NCBI GenBank assembly: GCA_965153455.1
Contig: OZ234503.1
Location: forward strand, 3,286,001-3,350,000
DNA length: 64,000 nucleotides
From: Sphagnum compactum
Taxonomy: Eukaryota; Bryophyta; Sphagnopsida; Sphagnales
Direction: 5' to 3'
Notes under the pieces: model-generated
Seen by the model: only the letters and a program-made list of their open reading frames with translations
Told to the model about the DNA's origin: nothing
Database searches by the model: none
Shown here: piece by piece, positions 23,472-35,099 of the stretch
Numbering within the stretch: the first letter of the stretch is position 1
How the letters are laid out: every line of letters begins with the position of its first letter
Program-made: the position numbers and the translations under genes

Positions 23472-25960
23472 CGGTTATTTGGTGAGAAAGTTGAAAGAGT
23501 TTTAGAGTTAGGAAGTTTATAGAAATAGAACTTGAAAGTCTCTAATTATTTCATAGGAGTCTATTAAGTGCAAAAGAAAAGAGAGGAAGGAAAGTATGTG
23601 AAGAAAAAGAAAAGAGAAAAAGGAAATGAAAGAAAATCTACAAGTTCAAAGTTTCAAATCTATATTTACTATCAAAGGATCTTGAAGTGAAACTTGGAGC
23701 CATTATAAAAGAGTATAAGGCACTTTCAATCCCAAACTTTTAGAAAGAAAAAAATTGTTTTGTGAAAGTTAAGGGGTTTTGAAAATTTTGGCACAAAGCT
23801 AGGTTTTTAAATCATATTGAGCCTTTTTTGGATCTATAACTTTAAATGCTTTTAGATCATAAAATAATACATATGTGGAAAAAACTTCAAGCCATTTGGA
23901 TGTGTATTGAGAAAGATATGAAGATTTGAAATTTTATCCTTAATCTAAAGGTCGATTTCTTTTGAAAGTGATATTCATGTGGTCACCATCAATAGGGCTG
24001 ACAATTTAAAGAGATATATAGGATTTATGTCTAATATGTTTCCTAAAATTTCAAGTTGTTTAGAGATATTGGAAAGACGTTTGAGGTCATTTGTGTTCTC
24101 GCCCCAATTTGAGGTTGGTTCAAAAGAATGTCAAGATTTCCCATTTGATAAAGCCAAATGATCTAAAATTTTGAAAGCTAAGATTAAACATTATTTCCCA
24201 TGCTGAAACCAATTTTTAGATCAATCCAAATTGGTATGTGAATTATGAAGGCTTGAGAAGTTGATGGTAGTGGAAATTTATATTTGAAAAGATTTTCAAA
24301 ACAAAAGTTTATAAGTGGAGCAATCACAAACGGAGTACAAGGGAAGGAGTTTGGAGTTAGTGGAATAACACAGCTACATGTTGAAGAATTGCATACCAAA
24401 ATATGGTATGAAATCATGTACTTAATACCATACAAAATATGAAATACACACACATATATATATATATACATATTAAACCTAGGTATAATAAAAAATTTGT
24501 ATAATATCTAAGTCATATATGTTAACCAAGATTGTTATATCAAAACTCTAACCCTAAGCCTAAAAAGCCGAAGGAAAAAAAAAAAAAAAAACCTTTTTGA
24601 AGCAAATTTTTGTGAAATTCCAATAAAGATTGTAAATATTGCCTTGAGAGATGGTAGATGATTTTTTTCAAATTATGATTGAAAAATTGGACAAGAATAA
24701 TTTCCAAATGTGAAAAAAATTAAGATTATGAATTTTTTGATGGGTAAAGGTTATTGCAAATTCACAATTGACGATGAACAAAAACCCACTTTCTACACCA
24801 TAACAAAATTCAAGCTGACAAATCTTGACATGGATATTTTTTAAAAATCTTATATTGATTTTGTGTGAGTGTGTTGGATTCCATGATTGTGCATAGACAA
24901 GATGCAAAATTACCCAAGCAAGTTTCAAACATATTGATAAAAATGTATAGCACCAATGCACAAGTTTGTAAAATGGAATTCAAGAAAAAGTTGCATAATT
25001 TACAAAAGAAACAAATTAAACATCAATGGTTATTTTATGAAGGTGAAAAACCATATAGATGTCCTTGCATCTATTAGAGTCCATGTAGATGATGATGAAG
25101 TGTTAGTGATTTTCAAAAAATGATAACCTTTTTCATATGTGAAGATATGATAACAAACCCATCCTTGGGTGGTAACATTAAGAACTAATTCAAGGAATGG
25201 TTAAGGAACCAAAAGTGGCCAAATCATTTTCTTGAGCCTTTTTTTAAAATGTTTTCACAACTATAGATTTTTTTTATCAATTGCATGTACTAATATATGG
25301 CTTGAATTTCATTTTGGAATAAAAAAAAGAAATCATTAAAATATTGTATTCTTAATAGAAATGGCCATTTAAAGAATCAATAGCCTTGTTTTGAAAATTC
25401 ATAATTAAATTATATTTAATCAATTAACTTCCTAAAGAGAAATAATAAAATGACTTCAAGATTACTTTAGGAACAAAATTATCAAGAAAATTCTCAAATC
25501 ATGTTTCAAATTTGTGTTCATGACCAAAAAATTCAAAGAAAGAAACCAATGTTATGTTCTTGAAACTTTTTTCTGAATGCAATGATTAAGAACATAAAAA
25601 ATACACAATATTTTTGATATTATTGAAATTTTAAAATCTAATGAATATATTCATTAAAGAATAAATATATTATTTAACCTATGATTTTTCAAAGTTAAAT
25701 GGGTCAAAGAAAGTCAAGGTGTGACATTCTTAGTGGTACCACCCAAGGATGGGTGTTGTTAATAGCTCATCTAATGGAAGTTCCTAAAATATGTCTTTGA
25801 ATAAAGGTGGCATTACCACCATTTAAGTGGCAAAGGTGGTAAAAGATCATTTTGAGGTCATGGCGGAAGATGACATGGAAACCATGGTGGACACCATCAA
25901 TAACAAGAAAATCAATCCCATCGTGGTGAACATTTCATGGGATGACACTTAAGGAAAAAC
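23472..25960 (+). pseudogene. decayed Copia gag region
   Basis: Most of this stretch has no readable gag. Near 25800-25930 one frame gives a Gly/His/Arg-rich run (GKGGKRSF, then GHGG, HGNHGGHH, HRGEHF) broken by TGA stops, like the basic C-terminus of plant Copia gag. The integrase C-terminus follows within about 50 bases, so the protease and the catalytic part of integrase appear to be deleted. A short frame at 23979-24161 does not look like gag. Confidence 0.4.
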
Positions 25961-25964
25961 TTAT

Positions 25965-26384
25965 AGGCAAAAAATTAGATTTCTCACACCTTAAAGTGTT
26001 TGGTTGTCTTGTATATATGCATGTCTTTGATGATAAGATAACAAAACTAGATTAAAAGGTAGAGAAATGCATCTTCATTGGATATTCCTTAAAACAAATG
26101 GGGTACATATGTTTCAATCCTTCCATTTGGAAATTGTAAGTGAATAAAGATGTTGTCTTTAATGATATGGTTAGTCGGTATTCATTAATGAAAGTAGCAA
26201 AAGATGAAGAGGCTAAGAATGGGGATGTGTCAACAAATGTAGAGTAGGAGTCACAATTGGTAAGTGGATCACAAGAATTTTCCATTAGTGAGTCCAATAA
26301 TACTCCATGGAAAGGAAGATTGAGATTTTCAAAAATTACTCATAGAGGTGCTCAAATATCATTTGGAAACTCTCATGTGGATGG
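25965..26384 (+). pseudogene. Copia integrase C-terminal fragment
   Basis: The reading includes FSHLKVFGCLVYMHV, then DKITKLD, a stop, KVEKCIFIGYS and GYICFNPS, and then DVVFND. This is the conserved end of Copia integrase (pattern H-L-R-V-F-G-C, K-x-x-K-C-I-F-I-G-Y, Y-x-x-x-x-P, R-D-V-x-F). TAG and TAA stops interrupt it. The zinc finger and DDE core upstream are absent. The fragment ends at the target duplication of the nested element. Confidence 0.85.
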
Positions 26385-27015
26385 TGAGGGGTGAAAGTAT
26401 GGTAAAGTATGCCAATGAAGGATAATTGATGTTTTGGTGGAAAATATCCATTAATTAAGCTTAAATACAACGAACTCATGAATATTTTTTAATTTAATGA
26501 TCAATATGAGGAAGTTGTTTGATTTTGTTACATAATAAGAATTGCATGTATTAATACGCATTTAAATCTATTTTTTTTAAAGTATGTATATGAAAATATA
26601 TGTCTTGTTTTTGTTTCAAATATATGAAAATATGATGAAAATATAATGGTAATTGATTTTTTTTAATATTTCAATTGGATAAAACATTATATGTATCAAT
26701 GTGTTTAATTTTTTTTCATATTATAGTCATAATTTACTAAGGCTTTCATATAAAAGTATGCTGGAAAATTTGAAAACCCAACTAGTTTAAAACATGTTTT
26801 TCATTCATTTTTCTTATACGACACTTTAAGTGTAGGTTGCCATAAATTCAATGGAGTGCACCATTGGTTCATAATGAAAGTTAAATAAAAACAGTTAATA
26901 GGTTTTTTCATGTTTATGCCATACATGTGATTGTGACCACATGTGGGATATTTTTTTGGCATATTTTACCATGCTTTTAGCTTTAAGCTAATCATTTAAA
27001 AAATAATGTGGATGG
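26375..27015 (+). mobile_element. 621-bp element nested in the Copia copy
   Basis: Inserted sequence 26385-27005 is flanked on both sides by atgtggatgg (26375-26384 and 27006-27015), a 10-bp target duplication. Near the ends, gtatggtaaagtatgcc on the left pairs with the inverted ggcatattttaccatgc on the right, a subterminal inverted repeat of about 23 bp. The Copia reading frame resumes in register across the two flanks, which confirms the insertion limits. There is no coding capacity. The 9-10 bp duplication suits a Mutator-type non-autonomous element; the class is an inference. Confidence 0.8.
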
Positions 27016-28684
27016 AGAATCAAGAATTCTTTCAATTGTTACTTTTGAAGCTCGGATGACCAAGAAAACCTTAAAAACACCGGACAACAACAATGGAATA
27101 CAGAGATCCACATGGGTCAAATATCATGTACAAAAGTTCACATATGATGGACTCATCAATATGCATACATAGTGAGGGTTATCCAAAAGGTAAACCCAAA
27201 TATTTTGAGCAGGTAGTTGGAAACTTTAAATAGAAAATGCCATGAACAAGGAGATGGCAACATTGGATGCAAAATCTATGTGGTATTTGGTGTTTTACAA
27301 AAGGACAAGAATGCAATTGGGTGCAAATGGGTGTACAAGGTTAAACATAATGCAGATGGATCGGTGAGTAATTACAAAACAAGGTTCATTACCAAAGGTT
27401 ATGTCCAAACTATGAAGAAACCTATAGCCCAATTGCTAAAATGACAATAATAAGAACAATCATTGTTATGGCAACAATAAAATGATGGTCTTAACATCAA
27501 ATGGATTTGAAACATGTTTTTTTTCATGGGTATTTCCAAGAAGAAATGTACATGAAACAACCATTAAGTTATGTGAATCAAACACACCTTAATTTGGTTT
27601 ACAAGTTGAAAAAAACCTTGTATGGTTTGAAGCAAACACTTAAAACTTGATTAAACAAGATTGGTCAATATCTTGTCACAGGTGGATTCCAAATATCCAA
27701 TGTAAAATTTTCACTTTATATTAAAAAGAAAAATCATGGGATTGTAGTCATAGTCATTTATGTTGATGACTTGATTGTCATGGAGATAATGATGTTTATA
27801 TCTTTGATTTGAAAAAAAATTGGAAGCAAAAGTTTGAAATGAAGGACTTGGGAAAATTGCATTACTTTTTTTAACATCGAAATGATCATATCCCCAAAAA
27901 GGACATGGTTACTCCAAAGGAAATATGTTTTAAACAAATTGCAAACCTATTTTAATTTTGTTGTAAAAAAATGTGAAATTGAATGCAGATGGAAGTGAAC
28001 TTGTGGAGAACACTACTATGTATAGACTCATAGTAAAGAATTTTATTTACATGACTATCAAAAAGTCAAATTTGAATTATACAATTGGAGTGGTGAGCCA
28101 ATTCATGCAAACACCACAAAAGTCGCATTTGGATGTAGTGAGGCACATATTGAAACATATCAAATACACCATGCAATATGAAATTTTTATGAGGCTGGTA
28201 GCCATTTATAAATACATGGGTACACTTATGTTAATTAGGCTAGCAACATTTCAAACAAACAATTGACTAGTGGTTTCATTTTTTCTTTTGGAAGTCGTGA
28301 TATTAGTTGGAGCAACAAAAAACAACCAACAATTACATTGTCAAGTACAAAGGTTGAGAATAAAGGTCCAACAATGACTGCATGTGAAAAGGTTTGGTAA
28401 TGAAAATTATTTTTAGACTTGGGAGGATGTTGTTATGATCATTTATTGTGATAACATTAGTAGCATACTACTTACTAACAATCTAATCTATCATGTTAAA
28501 ACAAAACATATTGAAGTGCAGAATAATTTTGTTAGAGAAAAGGTTCTAGTAAGGGAAATTGACCTTATTCATGTCAATAACAAAAATCATGTTGTTAGCA
28601 TTTTTCACACATGGTTTAAATATAGACAAGCTACAAAAATTCAAAAGCATTTTTTGGTGTATTAATTAAATGTGGACTTGAGCT
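27016..28684 (+). pseudogene. Copia reverse transcriptase and RNase H relic
   Basis: In order: a linker; the reverse transcriptase start (KNAIGCKWVYKVKHNADGS at about 27310-27366); stop-broken middle motifs; the active-site YVDD (27759-27770) followed by LIV; the segment with TTMYRLIV and VVSQFMQTP (27973-28200); and the RNase H part with TSGF, SWS and the end segment IIYCDNISSILLTNN, then TKHIEVQNNFVREKVL (28435-28550). The last pieces match the RNase H region of Copia pol. More than ten stops and several frameshifts remove all function. The region ends just before the purine tract. Confidence 0.92.
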
Positions 28685-28685
28685 T

Positions 28686-28694
28686 GAATGGGAG
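28686..28694 (+). promoter_or_regulatory. polypurine tract
   Basis: GAATGGGAG immediately before the 3' LTR, the expected plus-strand priming site. Confidence 0.8.
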
Positions 28695-29020
28695 TGTTAA
28701 GAATTCAAGTTCAACTAATAAGATCTTCATTTAATTATTGGAGTTAGAGAGAAATTAACTAAGTTACTTTCATAGTCATTTACTTTCTTTACTTTGTTTA
28801 GTTGGTTTATTTTTGGCTTTGGTTTTTTGGTTAAATTTCTTGGTGTTAGTGTTTTAGATATTTTATATTATTATTGTAAGTTTGTATGTTTTGTGTGTGA
28901 CAAGAACCTTGACATGTTCTTGATCTTATGTTCCATGTTTGCGAATATATTGTTTTGATGTTTTTAGTTTTCTTGCAATAAAAATATTTGTGTTTTCCCT
29001 TGATCTCCTATTCGTTAATA
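28695..29020 (+). repeat. Copia 3' LTR
   Basis: Begins TGTTAAGAATTC and ends GTTAATA (CA changed to TA). Aligns with the 5' LTR throughout. Confidence 0.92.
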
Positions 29021-29025
29021 GAGAA

Positions 29026-31030
29026 TACAATGACAACTAAAAGTTGTGACATGGATGGGATATGAACCCAACCCAAACAACTCAATTTGGCTGCTAGATT
29101 TAAAATATTGTGTTGTAAACCAAGCAAACAATGGAGACTATGCTACTAAGCTTGAAATCTCAATGATCTAAGAGCTAAACCAGAAGTCAGATTTCAGCTA
29201 CCTTCAACATATAGGATATCTGAAGTTGTATGTGTTCTGCAAGTGGTGGACCCCTTATTTAGGGCTTTGTTTCTAAAAGCAGTTCAGTATCAATCATATT
29301 CTGGGGCCCATTTGTTCATTAATTCTTGTAAATTCAGCAGCTAAGAACGTAATGCAATCTGGATGCAAGTCCCATCAAGGGGGAGGAGGCCGGTGAATAA
29401 GACCCACTCCTGAACACTCTGAACACAACCACAGCTAAACACAATTTGTGCATAGGCGGCCATGATGTGCATTGGTCTTGGTGTACCCAATGAAGAAAAA
29501 TAATTGTATTGCAGAGATGGTGTCTGAAAATCTACAACTACTAATTGGGGCTAATGGCGGAAGTGTATCATGTGCATGCCCATGTAGTTCCAATTCCCAA
29601 AAACGGTAGTACCCAAACTTGAAACACCGATCTCCTTGTGTAATGCTTGCCTATTTTGAAACAACCAGCAGGAACATGACAAAACCCTGTGGCTATAATC
29701 TCTGTAAGACTGAAAGTATTGTCTCCTGATGTATATAATTTTGGGGTTCGGATGCTGTGGGGAGCAAGGACAGAGAGGTAAGGTAGGGGGTGAGGTTCAC
29801 AGATTAATTGCAGCTCTTGACTGATGATCATCTCTTAGCAATCGGACAGAAAACTGTAATTTTAGATTTTAATATTTCTAAAATACGATTTTGTGCTCAG
29901 TGCCAGATGAATTTTTCTTGGGTTGAAAATGAGATAGATCATGGGAGGTGGGAGGCAAGTTAATAGAATAGTGCGAACTGTTATAAGATGGGCATTGGGT
30001 AGGTGAGAGAATTACTAATGACAGTAGTAGGCTTCTCTCCAAAGTACCTAAGAATCAGCTGAAGCTCTCTGGAGTCTGTAGTAGTAGCCTAGTACCTGGC
30101 AACTTTTACAAACAATGATTTTTCAAATTAGTTTTACTAGTAGAGTCTTAACACTTTGTTTGCTGCTGCCATGGTTCAATAAATTTTCTTCTGGGTGGTT
30201 GTGATGATGAGTTGTATTGTATAGTTCTATAAAGTCAAGCCTCTGCAGAGGTTATTAGTTTGAGTAATCTCTATGGTCAGGCCATTCTATGTCATAATGC
30301 ACAGGAAACTGGGCTTCCCTCCTATGGTTCAACAGAGCTTGGAAGCTTTTACATTTCAATTCTCCAGTTGTGCTTTTGGTACCTAGACAAAGTGACTTTC
30401 TATCCCATCCCTAAAACCCACTACTAAGTTACAATTTTTATTCAAGGAGAAAGAAGATATTTAGGAAAAAAATCCTTGTTATTATTATTATTATTATTAT
30501 GAGTATTATTGCAAATTTTTTTCTAATCATATACATGTGTATAAAATACTCTCATAATGTAGCTCTGGAGGAAGAATAGGTATCTCTATTTTAGTAATTT
30601 GGTTAAACTCATGGGTCAGACATGATGCCAAGAGAGTTGTAGCCTGAACTCTTAGACTCCAAGGAATGTCCATGGTTAAGTTATCATATGGAAATCTTAA
30701 CTGACTTGCTCAAACATAGTACCATACACTCATTGCTTATTGTAAATTGATACAAGACTATTCCAGTCGCTGCAAGTTTACCATAATTTATCAATTTTCT
30801 AACGTGTTCTAGCGTGTCTAATAAGCCTGCTTAATTGGGTCAGATGAAACATGCTGAGACCATCTGAAAGTCAGCTTTGAAGATGGTCTCAAATTCCTAA
30901 GGAGCCAGATTTGCCAGAGCAAGCAAAGCACCACACCTTTAACTCTAAACCCTTCCTCTAATAACATCAGAAAAATGCCCAGAGTTTTGTGGTATTATTA
31001 GTAGCCCTTATGTGGTGGGCTACTCTACTT
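29026..31030. other. single-copy-looking intergenic DNA
   Basis: About 2 kb of higher complexity and higher GC than its surroundings. An 87-codon minus-strand frame (29568-29831) is the longest and has no recognised motif. An ATT microsatellite lies near 30480. It could be a non-coding transcript, a regulatory region or a decayed gene; nothing decides between these. Confidence 0.4.
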
Positions 31031-31248
31031 AAGGTACGTACATTCACACCTAATGTTAAGTCAGTGCTAAGTGAAAATCTAGGTGGCATCTTAGGTGGCA
31101 CCCAATGTTAAGTGGGCGATTGTTTAATATTAAATGAATGTTAACTTAATAGAAATCTTCATGATAAATAGGTTTAGGTCCTAAATGACTAGCTTGGTGT
31201 TACGCGACTTAATACTAGAGTCCTTAACACCAAGTGTGAATTCACCTT
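31031..31248 (-). mobile_element. short inverted-repeat element (MITE family 1)
   Basis: Reverse-orientation copy of the element at 16550: acattcacacctaatgttaag on the left, cttaacaccaagtgtgaatt on the right, with 'ctaggtggcatcttaggtgg' inside. TTA flanks both ends exactly (31029-31031 and 31247-31249), the 3-bp duplication typical of PIF/Harbinger insertion. Confidence 0.8.
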
Positions 31249-31599
31249 ATGTACACACTAGTTTGGATGAAGTATATCTGTGAGGGCCTGTAAAATTTGC
31301 TTTCGGTACTGCGTCCTTACTTACCATGACTCTCCAAGAGAGCCAGTAAACCCAAATGACTGTTTTTGATTGGCCAACCATTATTATGATCGACCCATGT
31401 GGTCACATTTAAATAGGCTCTAACTTTATTTTGTTCACTTTTTGTCATGTTCATGGATGGGGAATAATGAATGGGTGTATATCCATCCTTCTTATTAGCA
31501 AGTTGAAGGGTGTGCCCAAAGTTTTTTTTTGAAGGAGCCACTTTAATTGGCACATCAATTTATTTTTTTCCTTGAAACATTGGGCACTCCCAACAGGAG
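31249..31599. other. intergenic DNA
   Basis: A 78-codon minus-strand frame with no recognised motif. No gene is called. Confidence 0.5.
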
Positions 31600-31795
31600 C
31601 ATAGAGGTGCTTTCCTTTGGCCTCCCCCTTTGTAATTTATATACATGAAAATTTAATTTTGGCCAAAGCATATGGGATAAAAGTGTGGTGTTATTGGGAA
31701 TATCTTGGGGAACACATTGGGAATTTGATGAAAAACCTACCGATGGAAACATAGTGGGAACAACAAACAACACCCCCCCCCCCTTCCAAAGAGAT
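31600..31795 (+). repeat. dispersed repeat family 3, copy 3
   Basis: Shares 'ggccaaagcatatgggat', 'ttggggaacacattggga' and a C-rich 3' end (C run 31773-31783) with the copy at 7921. Confidence 0.65.
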
Positions 31796-33035
31796 GTCCC
31801 TTTGCCCAACCTTGCACTCCCTCATTGTTGAGCTCCTAAGCCCACTCCTATCTCCTAACTACCCATGCAAGCCACCCACACAGTTGCATTAGCTCAGATT
31901 TCACCCAAACCCATTCAAATTTGACTAGTTTCTAAATCTTAACTTGTTAAGACAGGAGGTTAATACTTAGTCTCATTTTGGACTTCCCACAAGTTTAGGA
32001 TTTCTACACCCAAGGCCATGTCACGTCTCACAGCCCAATCACAGTAAAATTCATTCCCAAGACATCATTGGTGTTACCAACACTTGCCCCAAAAGAAGCA
32101 CACATTCATCCCACTCCAACCACAAGTCATTTTGGGGTTAACTACTCCCCCAACTTTGGTTTTATTCATGTTGGCCCCTTATTTGGTTCCAACATGCATT
32201 ACAACCAAATGTGTTTGTCTACATCAAATGTTTTCACTGGATTTTGAGTGAATTCATTAGTTCCCCTAATTGAGACTTAGTGGGATGCATTGAATTCATT
32301 AGTCCATTAAATAGGGACGAATGAATTGCACCCACATTTTGTGATAATGATGAGAAAAATCTATAATATTTTGTAGCCATTTGCGTAATCACGTGATGAT
32401 TTTTTCACTCCATATTTCCCCCCTTTGGGCTCCTCAATTTTCTAAGTTGAGTTTTTTTCTTGAATCCGTTCCATTAAACAACCTAGACCACCACACTATA
32501 TGAAAGTTGTTAAACAAACCAATAGATAATGTTGAACTAGGTTTTTATTGTTCAAACCCCCTTTGCCTTGGAAAGACATGGGTTACAACTTTATACATTG
32601 GAAATCTCATTTTGCAAACTTATGTTTCCATTTAGAAGCATGCCATTATGCTTATGTACGTCATTACCTTAATCTTGCCAAATTGAATCCTAAGGAGTTT
32701 TTTTAATAATTAAATTTTTAAGATTCATTTTTATTGGTTGTTATCATCCCCTTTCACCTTTGATTTCATCCTTTCAATATTGGTTAGTTTGTCACACAAC
32801 TTCACTTTCCAACTTGTTCTTCTTGAGTGGACTTGTGCGTCCTTATTTCAAACACTAAGTTTGAAGGTTTTCAACTTCTCACCCTAACTTTTTGATAGTT
32901 GATGTCCCTATCAACACTCAATTAAAGTGGGGACCTCCTAGTTCATAGCTAAGGTAAACACTTAACCACTTAAGCTAGGTTAAACACTTAAGAAACTAAG
33001 TGTCACAAATGACATTGCCAACATCATTGCCAACA
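31796..33035. other. intergenic DNA
   Basis: Pyrimidine-leaning AT-rich sequence without a recognised gene or repeat. Confidence 0.5.
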
Positions 33036-33475
33036 TCACACTTTTAGTTCATTATTTATTCAATTCACTTTTAATTAATTGTTGATTCACTTTTAGTTAA
33101 CTATCAGTTTAATTCAAATTTTTTTCACTCTTAATTCAATCTTAATCCAATCATGGGCCATACATGGGTAGTCATGAGCCACATGGGGACAAAATGTGAT
33201 GGATGCGGACATTATACATCATTTTTCAATAAATGAGATTCATTTGTAATGTTCATCCATAACTCCCAGCTAACTTTTAGTTAATTTTTAGTCAAATTCC
33301 AGTTAACTTTTAGTTAAATCCCACTTAAGTCCTAGTTAACTCCTAGTTAAATCTTAATTAATTCGTAGTTAAGTTATAGTTAAATTTAATTAACTCTTAG
33401 TTGATTCCTAGTTAAGTGCGAATTAACTTTTAGTTAAAGTTTCAATTAACTCATAATCAACTCCTAATTAGGAAA
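33036..33475 (+). repeat. degenerate tandem array (ttagttaa units)
   Basis: About 440 bp of drifting copies of 'aacttttagttaa' (cacttttagttaac, aactcctagttaaa, aactcttagttga). The first part is an inverted relative of the array at 10200-10415. Confidence 0.7.
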
Positions 33476-33479
33476 ATCC

Positions 33480-34095
33480 CCAAAAAGCTTCCGTACTTTA
33501 TGCACAAATAGAAACCTCCTTGGAAGCTTCCTTGAACTAGGTCCCCAACGGGGAAAAATAGGAGTAGGACCCCTCATTTCCTTAAGTTTATTCAACATCG
33601 GTCTTTGGCACAATCTTGCATCATGGCCTTGTCATGTTTTTTTCATGTTCATGTTTGCATATGTTAGCATAATAAAGATCCATTTTCACATTTGTTTTGC
33701 ACATCTCGTCTTTTTGTTATTAGTTCATGTGTTCTAAATATTTTTGAATCACATTATCTAGTCTTGTTCCTTGTTTGGAAGTTAAACTTAGACCTTTCCT
33801 TTAGCCTTTATTCTTGTGATTTTTCGTCTCCTTAACACGAAACTTCCATGGAGGCTTCCTTGAATTAGGTCCTGAAGGGGTATAAATAAAGGTAGGACAC
33901 TTAATTACTTAAATAGTTTATTCAACGCTGGTTTTGGGTACATTTTCTTATCATAACCTTTTTGTTTTTGTTTTATTAGTATAATAAACTCTTGTTGAAT
34001 TTTTGTTTCGCACATGTCATGTTCTTGTTCTTGTTTTTTTAATATCGTGATTTGGATTTGGAATTAGGTTTGCCCTTACTTTTGGTTTGGTTAAA
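33480..34095 (+). repeat. two tandem LTR-like fragments
   Basis: 33485-33790 and 33840-34090 share 'ggaagcttccttgaactagg' / 'ggaggcttccttgaattagg', then '(ta)aaaa/taggtaggac', 'gtttattcaac', and 'ataataaa' before 'tgttt(c/t)gcacatgtc'. The second has a clear TATA box (ggtataaataaagg). The layout of TATA box, then polyadenylation signal, upstream of a Gypsy gag relic suggests LTR and leader pieces of that element. Confidence 0.5.
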
Positions 34096-34319
34096 AAAAT
34101 CTTGCAGACTTGATTGTTTTCATGAACGTTACAACAGACTCCCATCATGCCCATTTTTGTTCTTATTATCCTTTGTTTTTAGAAAACATGCTTACATCCA
34201 AGGAATAAATTTCTATGTCCATGGAAAAAGTCCTTATTGTCCTTCAAAATCTATAATAAAAAATCAAACATCTCGTGAATCTATTGTTCATCTCCAAAAC
34301 AATCAAGCTTTGACATTTT

Positions 34320-34740
34320 TGGGATGTGTTTCCACAACCCAACCCCAACCAAAGGAGCCACGAATCAATTTGCCTAACAAGTTTGATGGCTCACGATCAA
34401 AGTTTCGAAGTTTTGTCAACTAAATGTGCCTAATATTTTGATTTCATCTTCAATAGTATTTAGCTGGCCCAACCCAAGTTGGATTCCTCGGTAATTTATT
34501 GTTAGGCACTACCTTTACTTGGTTTACACCTTTGTTGGAATATTAATCACCTTTATTTAATGATTTTGAAACATTCCTTAAAGAGTTTGGTGCCACGTTT
34601 GGAGACTTGGACAAGGAATGTACGTTCACCACCAAGCTATGATCTTTTCACCAAGGATCACATTTGGCAACAATGTATGCATAAGAATTTAGACAATTGG
34701 CTTCAATAGTATAATTCTAGGTTTTTCAATTTATGCACGT
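34320..34740 (+). pseudogene. Ty3/Gypsy gag relic
   Basis: From about 34350 the frame reads PKEPRINLPNKFDGSRSKFRSFVN, the conserved start of plant Gypsy gag (retrotransposon gag domain, F-D-G-x-R-x-K). After a stop the theme goes on in other frames: TQVGFLGNLL, FTWFTPLL, then FETFLKEFGATFGDLDKE, and later EFRQLA. These match the T-x-x-x-W-x-x-P and F-x-x-F-L-x-x-F-x-x-x-F-G motifs of the same domain. Stops and frameshifts inactivate it. No zinc knuckle, protease or pol follows, so only the first third of gag remains. The codons before 34330 are probably chance sequence. Confidence 0.75.
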
Positions 34741-34744
34741 TGAT

Positions 34745-35095
34745 TGAAATGTTGTTTTTTATTTAATAACATGTATGTTTTGATTAGAGGCCAATGTACT
34801 AAATGACATGGGTACATTTTGATTAATTAATTTGACTATGATGACTGATTCAACCATGTGTCAACTCATCACCTAATCAAATTTGACACCCAAAAAACCA
34901 CTTTAATTAAAAAGACTATGCTTTAATCAATAGGGCCAATTACCAAAAAAATTAAATAAACAAGCTTAGTCAAAATAACTATTGGCTTAGCAAATAAAAC
35001 CAACCCACCTACCTATCAACCTATACCTTTTCATGTACCCAACTACCCACATGGTTACCTACTTACACTTCAAATCACCTTCCTATAACCCATTT
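34745..35095. other. AT-rich intergenic DNA
   Basis: No feature recognised. Confidence 0.5.
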
Positions 35096-35099
35096 AGCC

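Larger units (their letters stand above)
23131..29025 (+). mobile_element. Copia LTR retrotransposon, complete outline but decayed
   Basis: Element 23136-29020 (about 5.9 kb) is flanked by an identical 5-bp target duplication, GAGAA (23131-23135 and 29021-29025). It has LTRs of 322 and 326 bp, a primer site matching the 3' end of initiator tRNA-Met right after the 5' LTR, and a purine tract right before the 3' LTR. The order integrase, reverse transcriptase, RNase H defines Copia (Ty1) type. The coding part is broken by many stops and frameshifts, the protease and integrase core are missing, and a 621-bp element is inserted between the integrase and reverse transcriptase parts. By eye the LTRs differ at roughly one base in six or seven, so the insertion is old. 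Confidence 0.9.

Noticed and set aside
29045-29125. Possible tRNA-like segment on the minus strand (gggttcatatccc)
   Set aside because: Has a B-box-like word but no acceptor or anticodon stem pairing.
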